Positions 41,239 through 52,759 of a stretch of 64,000 bases of DNA are shown here, one piece after another (position 1 is the stretch's first letter; each line of letters opens with the position of its first letter). The notes beneath the pieces were generated by a model. It worked only from the letters and a program-made list of their open reading frames with translations, did not search any database and was not told the origin of the DNA. Position numbers and translations under genes: made by a program. The stretch covers positions 124,001-188,000 of the forward strand of contig NZ_KB898653.1 in NCBI RefSeq assembly GCF_000377665.1, read 5' to 3'. This stretch comes from Vreelandella zhanjiangensis DSM 21076 (GTDB lineage: Bacteria; Pseudomonadota; Gammaproteobacteria; Pseudomonadales; Halomonadaceae).

Positions 41239-42517
41239 AGTCATCGGAGCTATTGGGCTCGGCCTGCTACTGGTACTCATGATTCTGCGCGTACCGGTGG
41301 CACTTACCATGCTGATTGTTGGTGTGGTGGGATTTGCCCAGATTATCAGCTGGGACGCCGCAATCGCCCAGTTAAAAACAGTACCGGTCGAGGTGCTCTC
41401 CAACTACAGCTTTAGTGCTGTCCCCATGTTTATCTTAATGGGCGTATTGGCTGCCCATTCGGGTATGGCCGGTAAGCTTTTCGATTCCACCCGGGTTATT
41501 TGCGGGGGCTGGAAAGGCGGTCTGGCTATTGCCGCAGTAGGGTCATGCGGTATCTTCTCGGCGATTTCCGGCTCGTCTCTTGCCACCGCCAGCACCATGA
41601 CGCGGGTTGCGCTGCCCGAAATGGAGCGCTACGGCTATAACCGGGGCTTGGCGACAGGAGCGCTGGCGGCGGGCGGCACGTTAGGCATTATGATTCCCCC
41701 GAGTATCGCGCTGCTCATTTACGCCATTCTTACCGAGCAGTCGGTAGGCGATATGTTTATGGCAGGCCTGATTCCCGGCTTGCTGGGCTTGGTGATGTAT
41801 TCCCTAACCGTAACGGTAGTGATGCATTTACGCCCCACGTTAGCGATTGCCGGCGAGCCGACATCGTGGAAGGAGAAGCTGGCTTCTATCTCGGGGCTGG
41901 TGCCTTTTTTGGGTGTTTTCCTGATAATGATCCTGGGCATTTACTTCGGTGTGTTTACGCCCACCGAAGGCGCCAGCGTCGGCGCTTTTGCGACGTTGCT
42001 GTATGCCGTGGTCAAGGGGATGCGTTTCAGCGGACTTTGGCGCAGCGTGCAGGAAACTTTAGCGCTTTCGGCGGTGGTGTTTTTTATGCTGGTGGGTGCT
42101 GAAACGCTGGGTTACTTCATTTCCGTATCGCGAATTTCATTCTCGATCAGCGATTTTCTTTATGGGCTGGATGTCGCCCCCATCGTGGTTGTGCTGTGCA
42201 TTCTGCTGCTCTATTTCGTGCTGGGCATGTTCATGGACTCGATCGCCATGCTGGTGATTACCGTGCCCGTGGTCTTTCCGATTATTCAGGCGCTGGGCAT
42301 CGACCCGGTTTGGTTCGGGATTATTACCGTGTTAACGGTCGAACTTGGATTGATTACCCCACCGGTAGGCATGAACGTTTTTGTTATCAAGGCGATGGCA
42401 CCGCATGTGGGGCTGGGCGAGATATTTAAAGGTGTCGCTCCGTTTATTGTTTCGGACTTTTTGCGCCTTGCTCTGTTAATCATGTTTCCTGTGCTCTCCA
42501 CTTACTTCTTACTCTAA
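41228..42517 (+). CDS. TRAP transporter large membrane subunit (DctM)
   Basis: Large Na+-coupled TRAP subunit, 429 residues, about 12 hydrophobic segments. AISGSSLATASTMTRVALPEM, GTLGIMIPPSIALLIYAILT and TPPVGMNVFVIKAMAPH are family motifs. The ATG at 41228 has GGAG-like sequence in the preceding gene and yields a normal N-terminus; the open frame to 41162 runs inside dctQ. It completes the TRAP operon. Confidence 0.93.
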   Translation: MGSEVIGAIGLGLLLVLMILRVPVALTMLIVGVVGFAQIISWDAAIAQLKTVPVEVLSNYSFSAVPMFILMGVLAAHSGMAGKLFDSTRVICGGWKGGLAIAAVGSCGIFSAISGSSLATASTMTRVALPEMERYGYNRGLATGALAAGGTLGIMIPPSIALLIYAILTEQSVGDMFMAGLIPGLLGLVMYSLTVTVVMHLRPTLAIAGEPTSWKEKLASISGLVPFLGVFLIMILGIYFGVFTPTEGASVGAFATLLYAVVKGMRFSGLWRSVQETLALSAVVFFMLVGAETLGYFISVSRISFSISDFLYGLDVAPIVVVLCILLLYFVLGMFMDSIAMLVITVPVVFPIIQALGIDPVWFGIITVLTVELGLITPPVGMNVFVIKAMAPHVGLGEIFKGVAPFIVSDFLRLALLIMFPVLSTYFLL

Positions 42518-42545
42518 AGGAGCACGTCATAAGGCGTCATCACGG

Positions 42546-42574
42546 CTAACGGTGTACACAATAAGCGCCGTTAG
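42546..42574. terminator. Hairpin between dctM and the AraC gene
   Basis: CTAACGG (42546-42552) pairs with CCGTTAG (42568-42574) across a 15-base loop. It overlaps the stop codon of the converging AraC gene and has no T-run, so it is only a possible terminator. Confidence 0.35.
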
Positions 42575-43506
42575 TCATGAATGTGTTTCAAAGCAACAGC
42601 TTGGGTTACATTTATATGCTCTGTTTGGCGTTGACGAAACTCGCGCGGCGCCATGGCGGTATTGCGCTTGAAAAAGCGTGTGAAGTAGGCCGGTTCAGAA
42701 AACCCCAGACTGTCGGCAATCTGGGCAATGGTCATATTGGTGTAAGTAAGCTGGCGCTTGGCTTCCAGAAGGATGCGTTCATGAAGCACTTGAAGCGCGC
42801 TACGGTCCACCAGTTTTCGACACAATAAATTGAGGTGGGCGCTGCTGATATCAAGCTGTTCAGCGAAGGTTTCAATGCTGGGCTGCTCTCGATAGCGCTG
42901 CTCGACCAGCGTTTGAAACTGCTCAAGATGCTGGCGGCCTTTCTCACGCCGCTGGGGGCTTAGGCGCTTGGCGCTGGCTTTGGCAGGCATGACCAAACGC
43001 TCAAGCTCAATCGTCAGCGCCTGGGTCAATGCTTCAAGCAACTGATTTCGACCCAATGCAGGCTGGCGATACTCCTGATCGATCTGAGCGACCAGCCGGG
43101 CAATGCGCGTTGTGCTTTGGGGTGGCGCCAGGCGATAAAAACCGGCCTTCTTTAACACTCTGCCGTCATTTAATGCGCTATGCAGATGATCCGCCAGTGG
43201 TTTTGCCAGGGTAATAATGTGGCCCTGTATATCCGATGAGAAGAGAAAACCATGAATCGTCATGGCGGGCACAACGATGGTTGCCATCCCCTCTAGCTGA
43301 TGGCTGGTGCCTTCCAGCTCCAGCTCAACGCTTCCCTGACTGATAAATAGAATATGCACAAGGTCGGCATGGCGGTGGGGGCGAATGCGCCAGTCATGCA
43401 GGCGGCTGCGCTCCGGGATCGACTCGCAGTGCAGAAGGTCCGGGGTGGGCCAATGCTGCGTCTCACCGTAGAGCTTAAATACCGGAACAACGCTATTGGA
43501 TGACAT
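42571..43506 (-). CDS. AraC-family regulator adjacent to pobA
   Basis: Transcription factor with an N-terminal cupin (about 30-110; RIRPHRHADLVHILFISQGS) and a C-terminal AraC DNA-binding domain (about 205-300; FAEQLDISSAHLNLLCRKLV, IAQIADSLGFSEPAYFTRFF). The ATG at 43506 follows GCGGAG; a few extra codons upstream lack a site. Length 311. It is divergent from pobA with 148 bases between, the arrangement of PobC/PobR-type activators of 4-hydroxybenzoate hydroxylase. The effector is probably 4-hydroxybenzoate. Confidence 0.88.
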   Translation of the reverse strand: MSSNSVVPVFKLYGETQHWPTPDLLHCESIPERSRLHDWRIRPHRHADLVHILFISQGSVELELEGTSHQLEGMATIVVPAMTIHGFLFSSDIQGHIITLAKPLADHLHSALNDGRVLKKAGFYRLAPPQSTTRIARLVAQIDQEYRQPALGRNQLLEALTQALTIELERLVMPAKASAKRLSPQRREKGRQHLEQFQTLVEQRYREQPSIETFAEQLDISSAHLNLLCRKLVDRSALQVLHERILLEAKRQLTYTNMTIAQIADSLGFSEPAYFTRFFKRNTAMAPREFRQRQTEHINVTQAVALKHIHD

Positions 43507-43597
43507 GGCTATCTCCGCTTTCAGCATGCGACTAAGGTTGAGGTGTGATGCGCTAAAAGTCCAAATAATGGCTCGTATACTGCCTTATTATGCCTAG

Positions 43598-44839
<1,242 letters not shown>

Positions 44840-44866
44840 TAATAGTGCCTTTCCATGCCGCAGCAG

Positions 44867-44897
44867 CGCAAAGCCCAAGCGAGGCTTGGGCTTTGCG
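44867..44897. terminator. Terminator between converging pobA and sdaA
   Basis: CGCAAAGCCCAAGC (44867-44880) pairs perfectly with GCTTGGGCTTTGCG (44884-44897) around GAG, a 14-base stem. T-runs are short, but the structure is very stable and should work for both strands. Confidence 0.85.
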
Positions 44898-44929
44898 TGG
44901 GAAGCAGCGGGGCTAAATAAAGCGCTGCG

Positions 44930-46312
44930 CTAGCACTCGATCGCGTTAACTGCCAGCCCGCCCTTGGACGTCTCCTTATACTTGTCCAGCATGTCTTTGC
45001 CGGTATCGCGCATGGTGCGGATAACTTTGTCTAAAGAGATAAAGTGGGTGCCGTCGCCGCGCAGCGCCATTTGGGCGGCGTTGATCGCCTTGACGGTGGC
45101 AATCGCGTTGCGCTCGATGCAGGGTACCTGAACCAGGCCGCCTACCGGGTCGCAAGTCAGGCCCAGGTTATGCTCCAGGCCGATTTCGGCGGCGTTTTCG
45201 ACCTGCTCGGGCGTGGCGCCCATCACTTCAGCCAAGCCGGCGGCGGCCATGGCACACGCCGAACCCACCTCGCCCTGGCAGCCTACTTCGGCGCCGGAGA
45301 TGGAGGCGTTTTTCTTGCACAGAATGCCGATCGCGCTGGCGGCAAGCAGGAAATCCACTACGTTACGCTCGCTGGCGCCCGCCTGAAACTTCATGTAGTA
45401 GTGCAGAACGGCGGGAATAATACCCGCGGCTCCATTGGTTGGGGCTGTTACCATGCGTCCGCCCGCAGCGTTCTCCTCGTTCACGGCGAGCGCAAAGATA
45501 TTGACCCACTCCATGGCAGAGAAGGTCGTGGCAATCAGGCAGTCGTTCTGCTCAGCTGCTTGCAGACGCTGATGGAGCTGCCTAGCGCGACGTTTGACGT
45601 TAAGCCCGCCGGGTAGAACGCCTTCATGGGTCAGCCCGTTATTGATGCACTCACACATGACCTGCCAGATGCGCCAAAGCTCGCTTCTGACCTCTTCTTC
45701 CGGGCGCCATGTTTTCTCGTTTTCCATCATCAGGCGGCTGATGCTCATGTTTTCGCGCTTGCAGATGGCCAGAAGTTCTTCGGCACTGTTGAAATCGAAA
45801 GGGATCTCCGCCGTGTCCATGTCTTCAAGCTTGGCATCCACCTGGTTTTGATCGACCACAAAGCCACCGCCGACCGAGTAATAGGTGTTGGCAGTCAGCA
45901 GGCTGCCATCCTCGGCAAAGGCGCAAAGCTTCATGGCATTGGGGTGGTGGGGCAGGCTCTCTTCGTGAAAGATAATGTCCCGGTCCCATTCAAACGGGAC
46001 GTCTTTCTGGCGACCCAGCGACAGGCAGCAGTTGTCTTTCAACGCCGCAATCGAGGGGTTGATAATCGAAGGGTCGATGGTGTCGGGGCGTTCGCCCAGC
46101 AAGCCCATGACAATGGCGTGGTCGGTTCCATGGCCAATGCCCGTGGCGGAAAGCGAGCCATAGAGGTGCACTTCCAGGCGGTTCACCTGGTCGAGCGTTT
46201 GGCTATCGCGCAGAACCGTCACAAACTTGAAGGCTGCCATCATGGGGCCAACCGTATGCGAACTGGATGGACCGACGCCAATCTTGAAAAGGTCGAAGAC
46301 ACTGATAGGCAT
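44930..46312 (-). CDS. sdaA: L-serine ammonia-lyase (iron-sulfur type)
   Basis: Deaminates L-serine to pyruvate with an oxygen-labile [4Fe-4S] cluster. The N-terminal beta-domain [20 protein letters not shown] and the alpha-domain [20 protein letters not shown] and [20 protein letters not shown] (cluster Cys residues) are diagnostic. Length 460. Lying after glyA-soxBDAG-purU on the same strand, it gives the exit from betaine-derived glycine/serine to pyruvate. A 152-base gap from purU may hold its own promoter. Confidence 0.96.
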   Translation of the reverse strand: MPISVFDLFKIGVGPSSSHTVGPMMAAFKFVTVLRDSQTLDQVNRLEVHLYGSLSATGIGHGTDHAIVMGLLGERPDTIDPSIINPSIAALKDNCCLSLGRQKDVPFEWDRDIIFHEESLPHHPNAMKLCAFAEDGSLLTANTYYSVGGGFVVDQNQVDAKLEDMDTAEIPFDFNSAEELLAICKRENMSISRLMMENEKTWRPEEEVRSELWRIWQVMCECINNGLTHEGVLPGGLNVKRRARQLHQRLQAAEQNDCLIATTFSAMEWVNIFALAVNEENAAGGRMVTAPTNGAAGIIPAVLHYYMKFQAGASERNVVDFLLAASAIGILCKKNASISGAEVGCQGEVGSACAMAAAGLAEVMGATPEQVENAAEIGLEHNLGLTCDPVGGLVQVPCIERNAIATVKAINAAQMALRGDGTHFISLDKVIRTMRDTGKDMLDKYKETSKGGLAVNAIEC

Positions 46313-46464
46313 GGAGGACCTCTGAATTGGAAATAAAAAGCCGGCTCACTGGACGTTGGACAGGACAAACGCGGATTGATGCCCCGTGATATACCCGTCG
46401 CGTCAAACAGTGAGCAGACTTGATGTTTGTTCCGCTGATGTAATGTAAACGTTAACTCGAAAGG

Positions 46465-47331
46465 CTAGTTGCCGAACACCACCGTGCGCCCGTTGTGCAG
46501 GAATACTCGTCGTTCAAGATGATAGCCAATCGCCCGAGCCAGCGTCAGGCACTCGATATCGCGTCCTTTGGCTACCAGATCCTCGGGGTAGTGGGCGTGG
46601 TCAACCGGCTCGACGCCCTGAGCAATGATCGGCCCTTCGTCCAGGTCGTTATTGATGTAGTGCGCGGTGGCGCCCACCAGTTTGACGCCCTTGTCGTAGG
46701 CCTGATGATAGGGTTTCGCGCCCTTGAAGCCGGGCAGCAGCGAGTGGTGGATATTGATCGCCCGTCCGTCCAGAAGCTCGCACATGCGCGGCGAGAGCAC
46801 CTGCATGTAGCGCGCCAGGATTACCAGCTCCGCCCCGGTCTGCTCGATAATATCGAGCACTTGGGCCTCTTGCTCGGCTTTGGTATCGGGGGTGATAGGC
46901 AGATGATGGTAAGGCAGATCGTGCCAGCTCGCCAAGGATTCAAGGTCCGGGTGGTTGGAAATGATCGCCTTGATATCCAGCGCCAGCTGACCGGTCCGGT
47001 AGCGGTAAAGTAGGTCGTTCAGGCAGTGGTCCGCCTTGGATACGAGAATCACCGCCCCCGTGCGCTTGGCCGGCGCAGTCAGCTCAAACGTCATGTCGAA
47101 ATCCGCGGCGCGCGGCAGGAAGTTTTCCTCAAATGCCTGCTCGTCGAACGCCTCAAGCTCGGGACGAAACTCCGCCCGAATAAAGAAACGCTCGCCCAGC
47201 CGATCATCAAACGAGTTAAGTTCGGTGATATAGCAGTGCTGCTCCTTTAAAAAGCGGGTAACCACATCGACCGTGCCCAAAATACTGGGGCATTGGGCGG
47301 CAAGTATCCAGGTATCCGTCATTCGGCTCAT
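46465..47331 (-). CDS. purU: Formyltetrahydrofolate deformylase PurU
   Basis: Hydrolyses 10-formyl-THF to THF and formate. It has an N-terminal ACT domain (about 8-90; AAQCPSILGTVDVVTRFL) and a C-terminal formyltransferase-like domain (NIHHSLLPGFKGAKPYHQAY, with catalytic Asn and His, and the Asp in DLDEGPIIAQ). Length 288. It belongs to the sox cluster, where it would release formate and recycle THF loaded by sarcosine oxidase. Confidence 0.95.
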   Translation of the reverse strand: MSRMTDTWILAAQCPSILGTVDVVTRFLKEQHCYITELNSFDDRLGERFFIRAEFRPELEAFDEQAFEENFLPRAADFDMTFELTAPAKRTGAVILVSKADHCLNDLLYRYRTGQLALDIKAIISNHPDLESLASWHDLPYHHLPITPDTKAEQEAQVLDIIEQTGAELVILARYMQVLSPRMCELLDGRAINIHHSLLPGFKGAKPYHQAYDKGVKLVGATAHYINNDLDEGPIIAQGVEPVDHAHYPEDLVAKGRDIECLTLARAIGYHLERRVFLHNGRTVVFGN

Positions 47332-47369
47332 GGCGCTTCTCTTTCATCAGCTTAATCAGCAGTCGGGGC

Positions 47370-47388
47370 AGGCCGGCGTTACCGGCCT
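47370..47388. repeat. Hairpin between soxG and purU
   Basis: AGGCCGG (47370-47376) and CCGGCCT (47382-47388) form a perfect 7-base GC-rich stem with loop CGTTA. No T-run follows on the minus strand, so a pause or mRNA-processing signal inside the sox-purU unit is possible. Confidence 0.4.
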
Positions 47389-47397
47389 ACCAGCTTA

Positions 47398-48030
47398 TTA
47401 TTGTGTGTCGATACCGTATTCCGCTGAGGCGTCGAGCAGCCAGCGGTAGCAGTAGTCGGCAAAGCTGCGCCGCACGACTAGCTCCCAGTGCGCCTCGGAA
47501 GGGCGGCGTAGGACAACGGTAGCCTTGGCAAACACCGTGGTCACGCCCTTGCCGACCGGGAAGGCATTAGGATGTACATCGTAGGACGTCGACTTCATCA
47601 GCACATCGCGGGCGTTAGCGCCGCTAAGCGTCAATACCGTCTGGCCACCGCTGGCGTTGACGATGCTGAAGTGAGCGTCTCCCAGCGCCTCGCGCAGTGC
47701 ACGTTCGAGTTTGAACTCCTCGCCACCCGGCACTATCACCAGCCACTCGTCAGGTGAGAGCCACTGGATGGAGCGCTCGCCACTGTCATCATGCTCCAGT
47801 GCATTGGGCTTGGCCGGTAGGTTCATACCCAGCGTTGCGCGAACTGCTTCATCCAGCACGATGGCTCCGCCACGTAGTACCAGGTGGCCCATCAGCGCTT
47901 TTTCACGCAGGACAACACCTGCCTGGCCGTTAGCGCGGGGCGCCGGGTGCTGCTGGTAGCTCCATGCCATTGGAGATTCGACCTGCGGGTTGCCGTCTGG
48001 CACGGTATTAAACTCGCATACATTAGACAT
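47398..48030 (-). CDS. soxG: Sarcosine oxidase gamma subunit
   Basis: Gamma subunit of heterotetrameric sarcosine oxidase, related to the GcvT fold. Motifs are QHPAPRANGQAGVVLREKAL, SIQWLSPDEWLVIVPGGEE and a C-terminal RRSFADYCYRWLLDA. Length 210 is typical. The ATG follows AAAGGAG inside soxA and overlaps its end by 8 bases. Confidence 0.93.
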   Translation of the reverse strand: MSNVCEFNTVPDGNPQVESPMAWSYQQHPAPRANGQAGVVLREKALMGHLVLRGGAIVLDEAVRATLGMNLPAKPNALEHDDSGERSIQWLSPDEWLVIVPGGEEFKLERALREALGDAHFSIVNASGGQTVLTLSGANARDVLMKSTSYDVHPNAFPVGKGVTTVFAKATVVLRRPSEAHWELVVRRSFADYCYRWLLDASAEYGIDTQ

Positions 48031-51000
48031 GCTGGCGCTCTCCTTTCGGGTCGATAAACACAGGGCTTACGATTTCAGCTTCATGCACCGTGCCATCGGT
48101 CATGGGGATATAGACGGTCTGGCCCATTCTCTCGTGGCCACCCATCACCACGGCCAGGGCGAAGCCGTGTTTGAGCGAGGCGCTGTAGTAGCTCGACGTG
48201 ACGTGGCCCTTCATGTCCATGGGAATCGACTGCTTGCCGTCGAAGACGATCTGCGCGCCTTCCTCCAGCACTACGCTTGGGTCTTTCGGTTTCAAGCCGA
48301 CAAACTGCTTGCGGTCCTTGCGCCGAGTATCGGGACGCGACAGGGCCCGCTTGCCGACCCAGGGGAAAGGCTTGTCGTAGCCGATCGCCCACTGCATGCC
48401 GAGATCTTCCGGAGTCACCGAACCGTCGGTATCCTGGCCGACAATAATCAGGCCTTTTTCAGCACGCAGAACGTGCATGGTTTCAGTGCCGTAGGGCGTC
48501 AGGTTGTACTTCTCGCCGTGCTCGAAGAGTTTTTTCCAGACGTGCATGGCGTAGTTGGCCTGCACGTTGATCTCAAATGCCAGTTCACCGGTAAACGAGA
48601 TGCGGAAAATTCGTGCGGGTACTTCGGCGACCGTGGCATCGCGCCAATCCATGAACTTGAAGTTCTCTTTATCGAGATCCATGTCCGTTAGTTCGGAGAG
48701 CAGCTTGCGCGCGTCTGGTCCGGTCACGGTCATGGTCGCCCAGTGATCGGTCACCGAATTGAAGTAGACCTGAAGCTCTGGCCATTCGGTCTGGTGCCAC
48801 AATTCCAGCCACTCAAGCACGCCTGCCGCGCCGCCGGTGGTGGTGGTCATCAGGAAGTGGTTATCACCCAGGCAACTGGTGGTTCCATCATCCATCAGCA
48901 TGCCGTCGTCTTTACACATCAGGCCGTAACGCACGCGGCCAGGGGCGAGCTGGGCCCACTTGTTGGTGTAAACGCGACCCAGGAACTCGCGGGCATCCGG
49001 GCCTTGAATATCGATCTTGCCAAGCGTCGAGGCATCAAGAATGCCCACGCCTTCGCGCACCGCCAGACACTCGCGGTTGACCGCATCGTGCATGGTTTCT
49101 TTCTTGCCATTCACAGTGCGGGGGAAGTACCACGGGCGTTTCCACTGGCCCACGTCCTCGAACTCGGCACCGTTTTCCACGTGCCACTGATGCAGCGCGG
49201 TGTAGCGCTCAGGATCAAACAGCTCGCCGCAGTGACGGCCAACGATGGCGCCAAACGTCACCGGCGTATAGTTGGGTCGGAATACAGTGGTGCCCACTTC
49301 GGGAATCGAACGCTTCAGGCAGCGTGCAGCAATCGCCATACCGTTGATGTTGCCAAGCTTGCCCTGATCGGTACCAAAGCCCAATGCGGTGTAGCGCTTG
49401 ACGTGTTCAATGGATTCAAAGCCTTCGCGGGTGGCGACTTCAATACCCGCCGCGGTGACATCGTTTTGCAGGTCAACAAACTGCTTAGGCGCGCGCAAGG
49501 CGCTCTTTTCATGGGGTACCTGATAAAGCGCACAGGCCGGGGCATCGCGGCGCGCCCGCGTGGCGGGTAAAGCGATATCCTGAGCATTGTTGAAGCCGCT
49601 TTCCAGCGCTGCCTGGCGGCCAGCGCGAGCACCATCGGCCAGCGTCTCGCCAAGGGCGTAATAACCGGCCACGCCGCCTACCGACTGCATGCCTTTGACC
49701 TTGCCGGGTACAAAGCCCAGCAGCTCGTCATTCCATAGCGGCCGCGTACCGGTGTGCGATGACAAGTGAACCACTGGGCTATAGCCGCCGGAGGTAGCGA
49801 TAGTATCGCACTCAAGCTCTTCGGCTTTCCCGGTCACCACGAAACGCTCAAGATCGATGGCCGAGATACGCGCCCCGGTAACGCGCTGATTGCCCCGCGC
49901 TTCGATCACGGCACTGCCGGTGATCACGCGAATACCGCTGTCGCGGGCCTGACGGACTAAGTCGCCGTCTGGGTTGGCACGCGCATCGACAATGGCCACT
50001 ACCTTGCGTCCGGCTTCTTTCCAGTCAAGCGCGGCGCGGTAAGCGTGGTCGTTGCTCGTAGAAAGCACCAGACTGTTGCCAGGCACTACCGCATAACGAC
50101 GAATGTAGTTGGAAACGGCGCCTGCGAGCATGTTGCCGGGCAGGTCATTGTTGGCATATACCAGCGGACGCTCATGAGTGCCGCTGGCCAGAACTACCTG
50201 GACGGCGCGCACGCGGTGCAGGCGTGCCCGTGATTCGCCGGGGAAGCCTGCTTCACGGGCAGTATCGGCCAAGTGTTCGGTACGCCGCTCGTGCAGGGTG
50301 ACGAAGTTGTGGTCGTGATAGCCGTTGGCGGTGGTGCGAGGCAGCAGCGTCACGGTTTCCATGCTGGCAAGCTCATTGAGCGTCTGTTCAACCCAGCGTA
50401 CGGCGGAAACACCATCCAGCGTCTCGCGGCTATCCAGCAGCGAGCCGCCCATCTCTTCCTGCTCGTCGCACAGGATCACGCGGGCACCGGCACGCGCAGC
50501 GCTAAGCGCGGCGGCAAGCCCCGCCGGACCTGCGCCAATCACCATCACATCGCAGTGATGATGCATGTGATCGTAGATATCCGGATCGGACTCAGTAGGC
50601 GCACGACCCAGGCCCGCGCCCATGCGGATATACTTCTCATAGGTCATCCACATTGAGGCAGGGGCCATGAACGTCTTGTAGTAGAACCCTGGCGGCATGA
50701 AACCACCGCCCAGTTTGCCTACCCAGCTCATTACGTCGCGCTGAACGTTGGGCCAACCGTTGGTGCTGCGCGCGACCAGGCCGTTATACAGGCCTTGTTG
50801 TGTGGCGCGTACGTTGGGCACCTGAGTGTCATCCCGCGCGCCTAGCTGAACCACGGCATTGGGCTCTTCGGCACCGGCAGCAACAATGCCGCGAGCGCGC
50901 GAATACTTGAAGCTGCGGTTGACGATATTGACGCCGTTGGCGAGCAGCGCCGAGGCCAGCGTGTCGCCCTTGAAGCCTTGATAGCGTTGACCGTTGAAGG

Positions 51001-51064
51001 TGAACTCCAGCACCTGCGAGCGATCGATACGCCCGCCTGCCGCGATACGATTGGACTGGGTCAT
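48023..51064 (-). CDS. soxA: Sarcosine oxidase alpha subunit
   Basis: Large subunit (1013 residues) of heterotetrameric sarcosine oxidase; it oxidatively demethylates sarcosine to glycine and passes C1 to tetrahydrofolate. The N-terminal SoxA/ferredoxin-like part (about 15-75) is followed by a Rossmann domain (CDVMVIGAGPAGLAAALSAA, about 172-200) and a second nucleotide-binding region. A C-terminal aminomethyltransferase domain spans about 600-1000 (GVGILDASTLGKIDIQGPDA; VTPEDLGMQWAIGYDKPFPW). Start overlaps soxD by 4 bases. Confidence 0.97.
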   Translation of the reverse strand: MTQSNRIAAGGRIDRSQVLEFTFNGQRYQGFKGDTLASALLANGVNIVNRSFKYSRARGIVAAGAEEPNAVVQLGARDDTQVPNVRATQQGLYNGLVARSTNGWPNVQRDVMSWVGKLGGGFMPPGFYYKTFMAPASMWMTYEKYIRMGAGLGRAPTESDPDIYDHMHHHCDVMVIGAGPAGLAAALSAARAGARVILCDEQEEMGGSLLDSRETLDGVSAVRWVEQTLNELASMETVTLLPRTTANGYHDHNFVTLHERRTEHLADTAREAGFPGESRARLHRVRAVQVVLASGTHERPLVYANNDLPGNMLAGAVSNYIRRYAVVPGNSLVLSTSNDHAYRAALDWKEAGRKVVAIVDARANPDGDLVRQARDSGIRVITGSAVIEARGNQRVTGARISAIDLERFVVTGKAEELECDTIATSGGYSPVVHLSSHTGTRPLWNDELLGFVPGKVKGMQSVGGVAGYYALGETLADGARAGRQAALESGFNNAQDIALPATRARRDAPACALYQVPHEKSALRAPKQFVDLQNDVTAAGIEVATREGFESIEHVKRYTALGFGTDQGKLGNINGMAIAARCLKRSIPEVGTTVFRPNYTPVTFGAIVGRHCGELFDPERYTALHQWHVENGAEFEDVGQWKRPWYFPRTVNGKKETMHDAVNRECLAVREGVGILDASTLGKIDIQGPDAREFLGRVYTNKWAQLAPGRVRYGLMCKDDGMLMDDGTTSCLGDNHFLMTTTTGGAAGVLEWLELWHQTEWPELQVYFNSVTDHWATMTVTGPDARKLLSELTDMDLDKENFKFMDWRDATVAEVPARIFRISFTGELAFEINVQANYAMHVWKKLFEHGEKYNLTPYGTETMHVLRAEKGLIIVGQDTDGSVTPEDLGMQWAIGYDKPFPWVGKRALSRPDTRRKDRKQFVGLKPKDPSVVLEEGAQIVFDGKQSIPMDMKGHVTSSYYSASLKHGFALAVVMGGHERMGQTVYIPMTDGTVHEAEIVSPVFIDPKGERQHV

Positions 51065-51450
51065 GACGAGGCCTCCTCGTTCAGTGCTTTGTTTTCAGAC
51101 CGGGCGCCCACGGTCTGCCAGCCGCCATCGGCCACCTGGACACCTTGTTCGTGACGAACGTCGGGCGTTGCGGCCGTAATGGTCGGCTGCTCGCCCATCG
51201 GATAGGTCTCGAGAATTTCGTAGGTCGCCGTGTTACGGGTGATATTGAAAAACTTGCGACAGCCCACCGAGTGCACCCACATCTCATGGTGAATGCCGCG
51301 CGGGTTGTTGCGGAAGAACAGGTAGTCGCCCCACTCCTCGTCGCTGGTGTTATCCGGGTCGGAAGGGCGCATCAGGTGGGCCTGGCCGCGAGCGTGGAAC
51401 TCCTCTTCCTCGCGGTGCTCCTTGCAGTAGGGGCAGAAGATATAAAACAT
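51061..51450 (-). CDS. soxD: Sarcosine oxidase delta subunit
   Basis: Small zinc-binding subunit, 129 residues. Zinc ligands C6, C9 (FCPYC), H60 and C64 (WVHSVGC) match the known SoxD site. The rest of the core is DYLFFRNNPRGIHHEMW. About 25-30 extra C-terminal residues (after MGEQP) exceed the usual 90-100. Its stop overlaps soxA in ATGA. Confidence 0.94.
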   Translation of the reverse strand: MFYIFCPYCKEHREEEEFHARGQAHLMRPSDPDNTSDEEWGDYLFFRNNPRGIHHEMWVHSVGCRKFFNITRNTATYEILETYPMGEQPTITAATPDVRHEQGVQVADGGWQTVGARSENKALNEEASS

Positions 51451-51462
51451 GATGGGCTCTCC

Positions 51463-52713
51463 TCAGTGCGCCACGCCAGCGGCGCCGTGTTCATCGATCA
51501 GCGCACCGGTATGGAAACGGTCGATGGAAAAAGGCGCAGCGATGGGGTGCATTTCACCCTTGGCCAGGCTCGCGGCAAAAACATGTCCGGAACCGGGGGT
51601 CGCCTTGAAGCCCCCAGTGCCCCAGCCACAGTTGAAATAAAGACCTTTGACCTTCGTCTTGGACAGGATCGGGCAGGCATCCGGGCAGGTATCCACGATG
51701 CCGCCCCACTGGCGGTTCATGCGCACACGAGAGAACATCGGGAACATCTCGACGATAGCCTGAAGGGTGTGCTCGATGGTCGGGTAGCTGCCGCGCTGGC
51801 CGTAACCGACGTAGCCATCGATACCCGCGCCGATAACCAGATCGCCCTTGTCGGACTGGCTGATATAGCCGTGAACATGGTTGGACATGGTGACCGTATT
51901 AAGGATCGGCTTGAGCGGCTCGGACACTAATGCTTGCAGCGGATGCGACTCTAGCGGCAGTTTTATGCCTGCCATATTGGCGAGTACGCCTGAATTGCCC
52001 GCCGCCACGCAGCCCACGGTATTGGCTTCAATATCACCGCGGTTGGTGTGCACACCCAGTATCTTGCCGTCGCGGATTTTGAAGCCGGTGACTTCGGTGT
52101 TCTGCAAAAGGTCGACACCCAGCGCGTCCGCGCCGCGCGCATAACCCCAGGCGACTGCATCGTGGCGCGCCACGCCGGCACTTTTCTGCCAGGACGCCCC
52201 CATGATCGGGTAGCGAGCACGGCTGGAAATATCCAGTTGAGGCTCGATCTCCTTGATCTGGCCTGGGGTGACCACTTCACTGTCGATACCGTTCAGGCGG
52301 TTAGCATGAACGCGGCGCTGAATGTCGCGCATATCCTGCAGGGTGTGACCCAGGTTCAACACGCCGCGCTGAGAAAACATCACGTTGTAGTTCAAGTCCT
52401 GGGAAAGGCCTTTCCACAGATCCAGCGAATGGTTGTAAAGCCGTCCCGCTTCGTCCCACAGATAGTTGGAACGTACAATAGTGGTATTACGTGCGGTGTT
52501 GCCGCCGCCCAGCCAGCCTTTTTCGACCACGGCGACATTCTTGACGCCGAACTCTTTCGCCAGGTAGTAGGCAGTGGCTAGCCCGTGACCGCCACCACCC
52601 ACAATGATGACGTCGTAGCGCTTCTTGGGTTCAGGGTTGCGCCACTGGCGCTCCCAGTTCTCGTGATGACCGAGCGCATGTTTGACCAGTCCGAAGCCGG
52701 AATAACGTTGCAT
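51463..52713 (-). CDS. soxB: Sarcosine oxidase beta subunit
   Basis: Flavin subunit where sarcosine is oxidised; 416 residues. FAD motif [18 protein letters not shown] is at about 34-51. The segment [20 protein letters not shown] carries the catalytic Arg/Asn pattern, and the covalent FMN His is expected near TLQDM-H-type sites (HTLQD). The C-terminus has [20 protein letters not shown] and [22 protein letters not shown] precedes the ATG. It follows glyA by 46 bases. Confidence 0.96.
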   Translation of the reverse strand: MQRYSGFGLVKHALGHHENWERQWRNPEPKKRYDVIIVGGGGHGLATAYYLAKEFGVKNVAVVEKGWLGGGNTARNTTIVRSNYLWDEAGRLYNHSLDLWKGLSQDLNYNVMFSQRGVLNLGHTLQDMRDIQRRVHANRLNGIDSEVVTPGQIKEIEPQLDISSRARYPIMGASWQKSAGVARHDAVAWGYARGADALGVDLLQNTEVTGFKIRDGKILGVHTNRGDIEANTVGCVAAGNSGVLANMAGIKLPLESHPLQALVSEPLKPILNTVTMSNHVHGYISQSDKGDLVIGAGIDGYVGYGQRGSYPTIEHTLQAIVEMFPMFSRVRMNRQWGGIVDTCPDACPILSKTKVKGLYFNCGWGTGGFKATPGSGHVFAASLAKGEMHPIAAPFSIDRFHTGALIDEHGAAGVAH

Positions 52714-52759
52714 AAAGTTTCTCCTTGATCGGCTCCGTGGAGCCGGCTGGCGGCTATCG

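Noticed and set aside
45626..46336. Long open frame antisense to sdaA
   Set aside because: It is a shadow of a well-supported gene with no ribosome site or family match.
48743..49570. 275-codon open frame antisense to soxA
   Set aside because: Same reason: soxA is certain here and the opposite frame has no recognisable features.
51145..51930. Open frame antisense to soxD and soxB
   Set aside because: It crosses two confirmed genes and their intergenic ribosome site.
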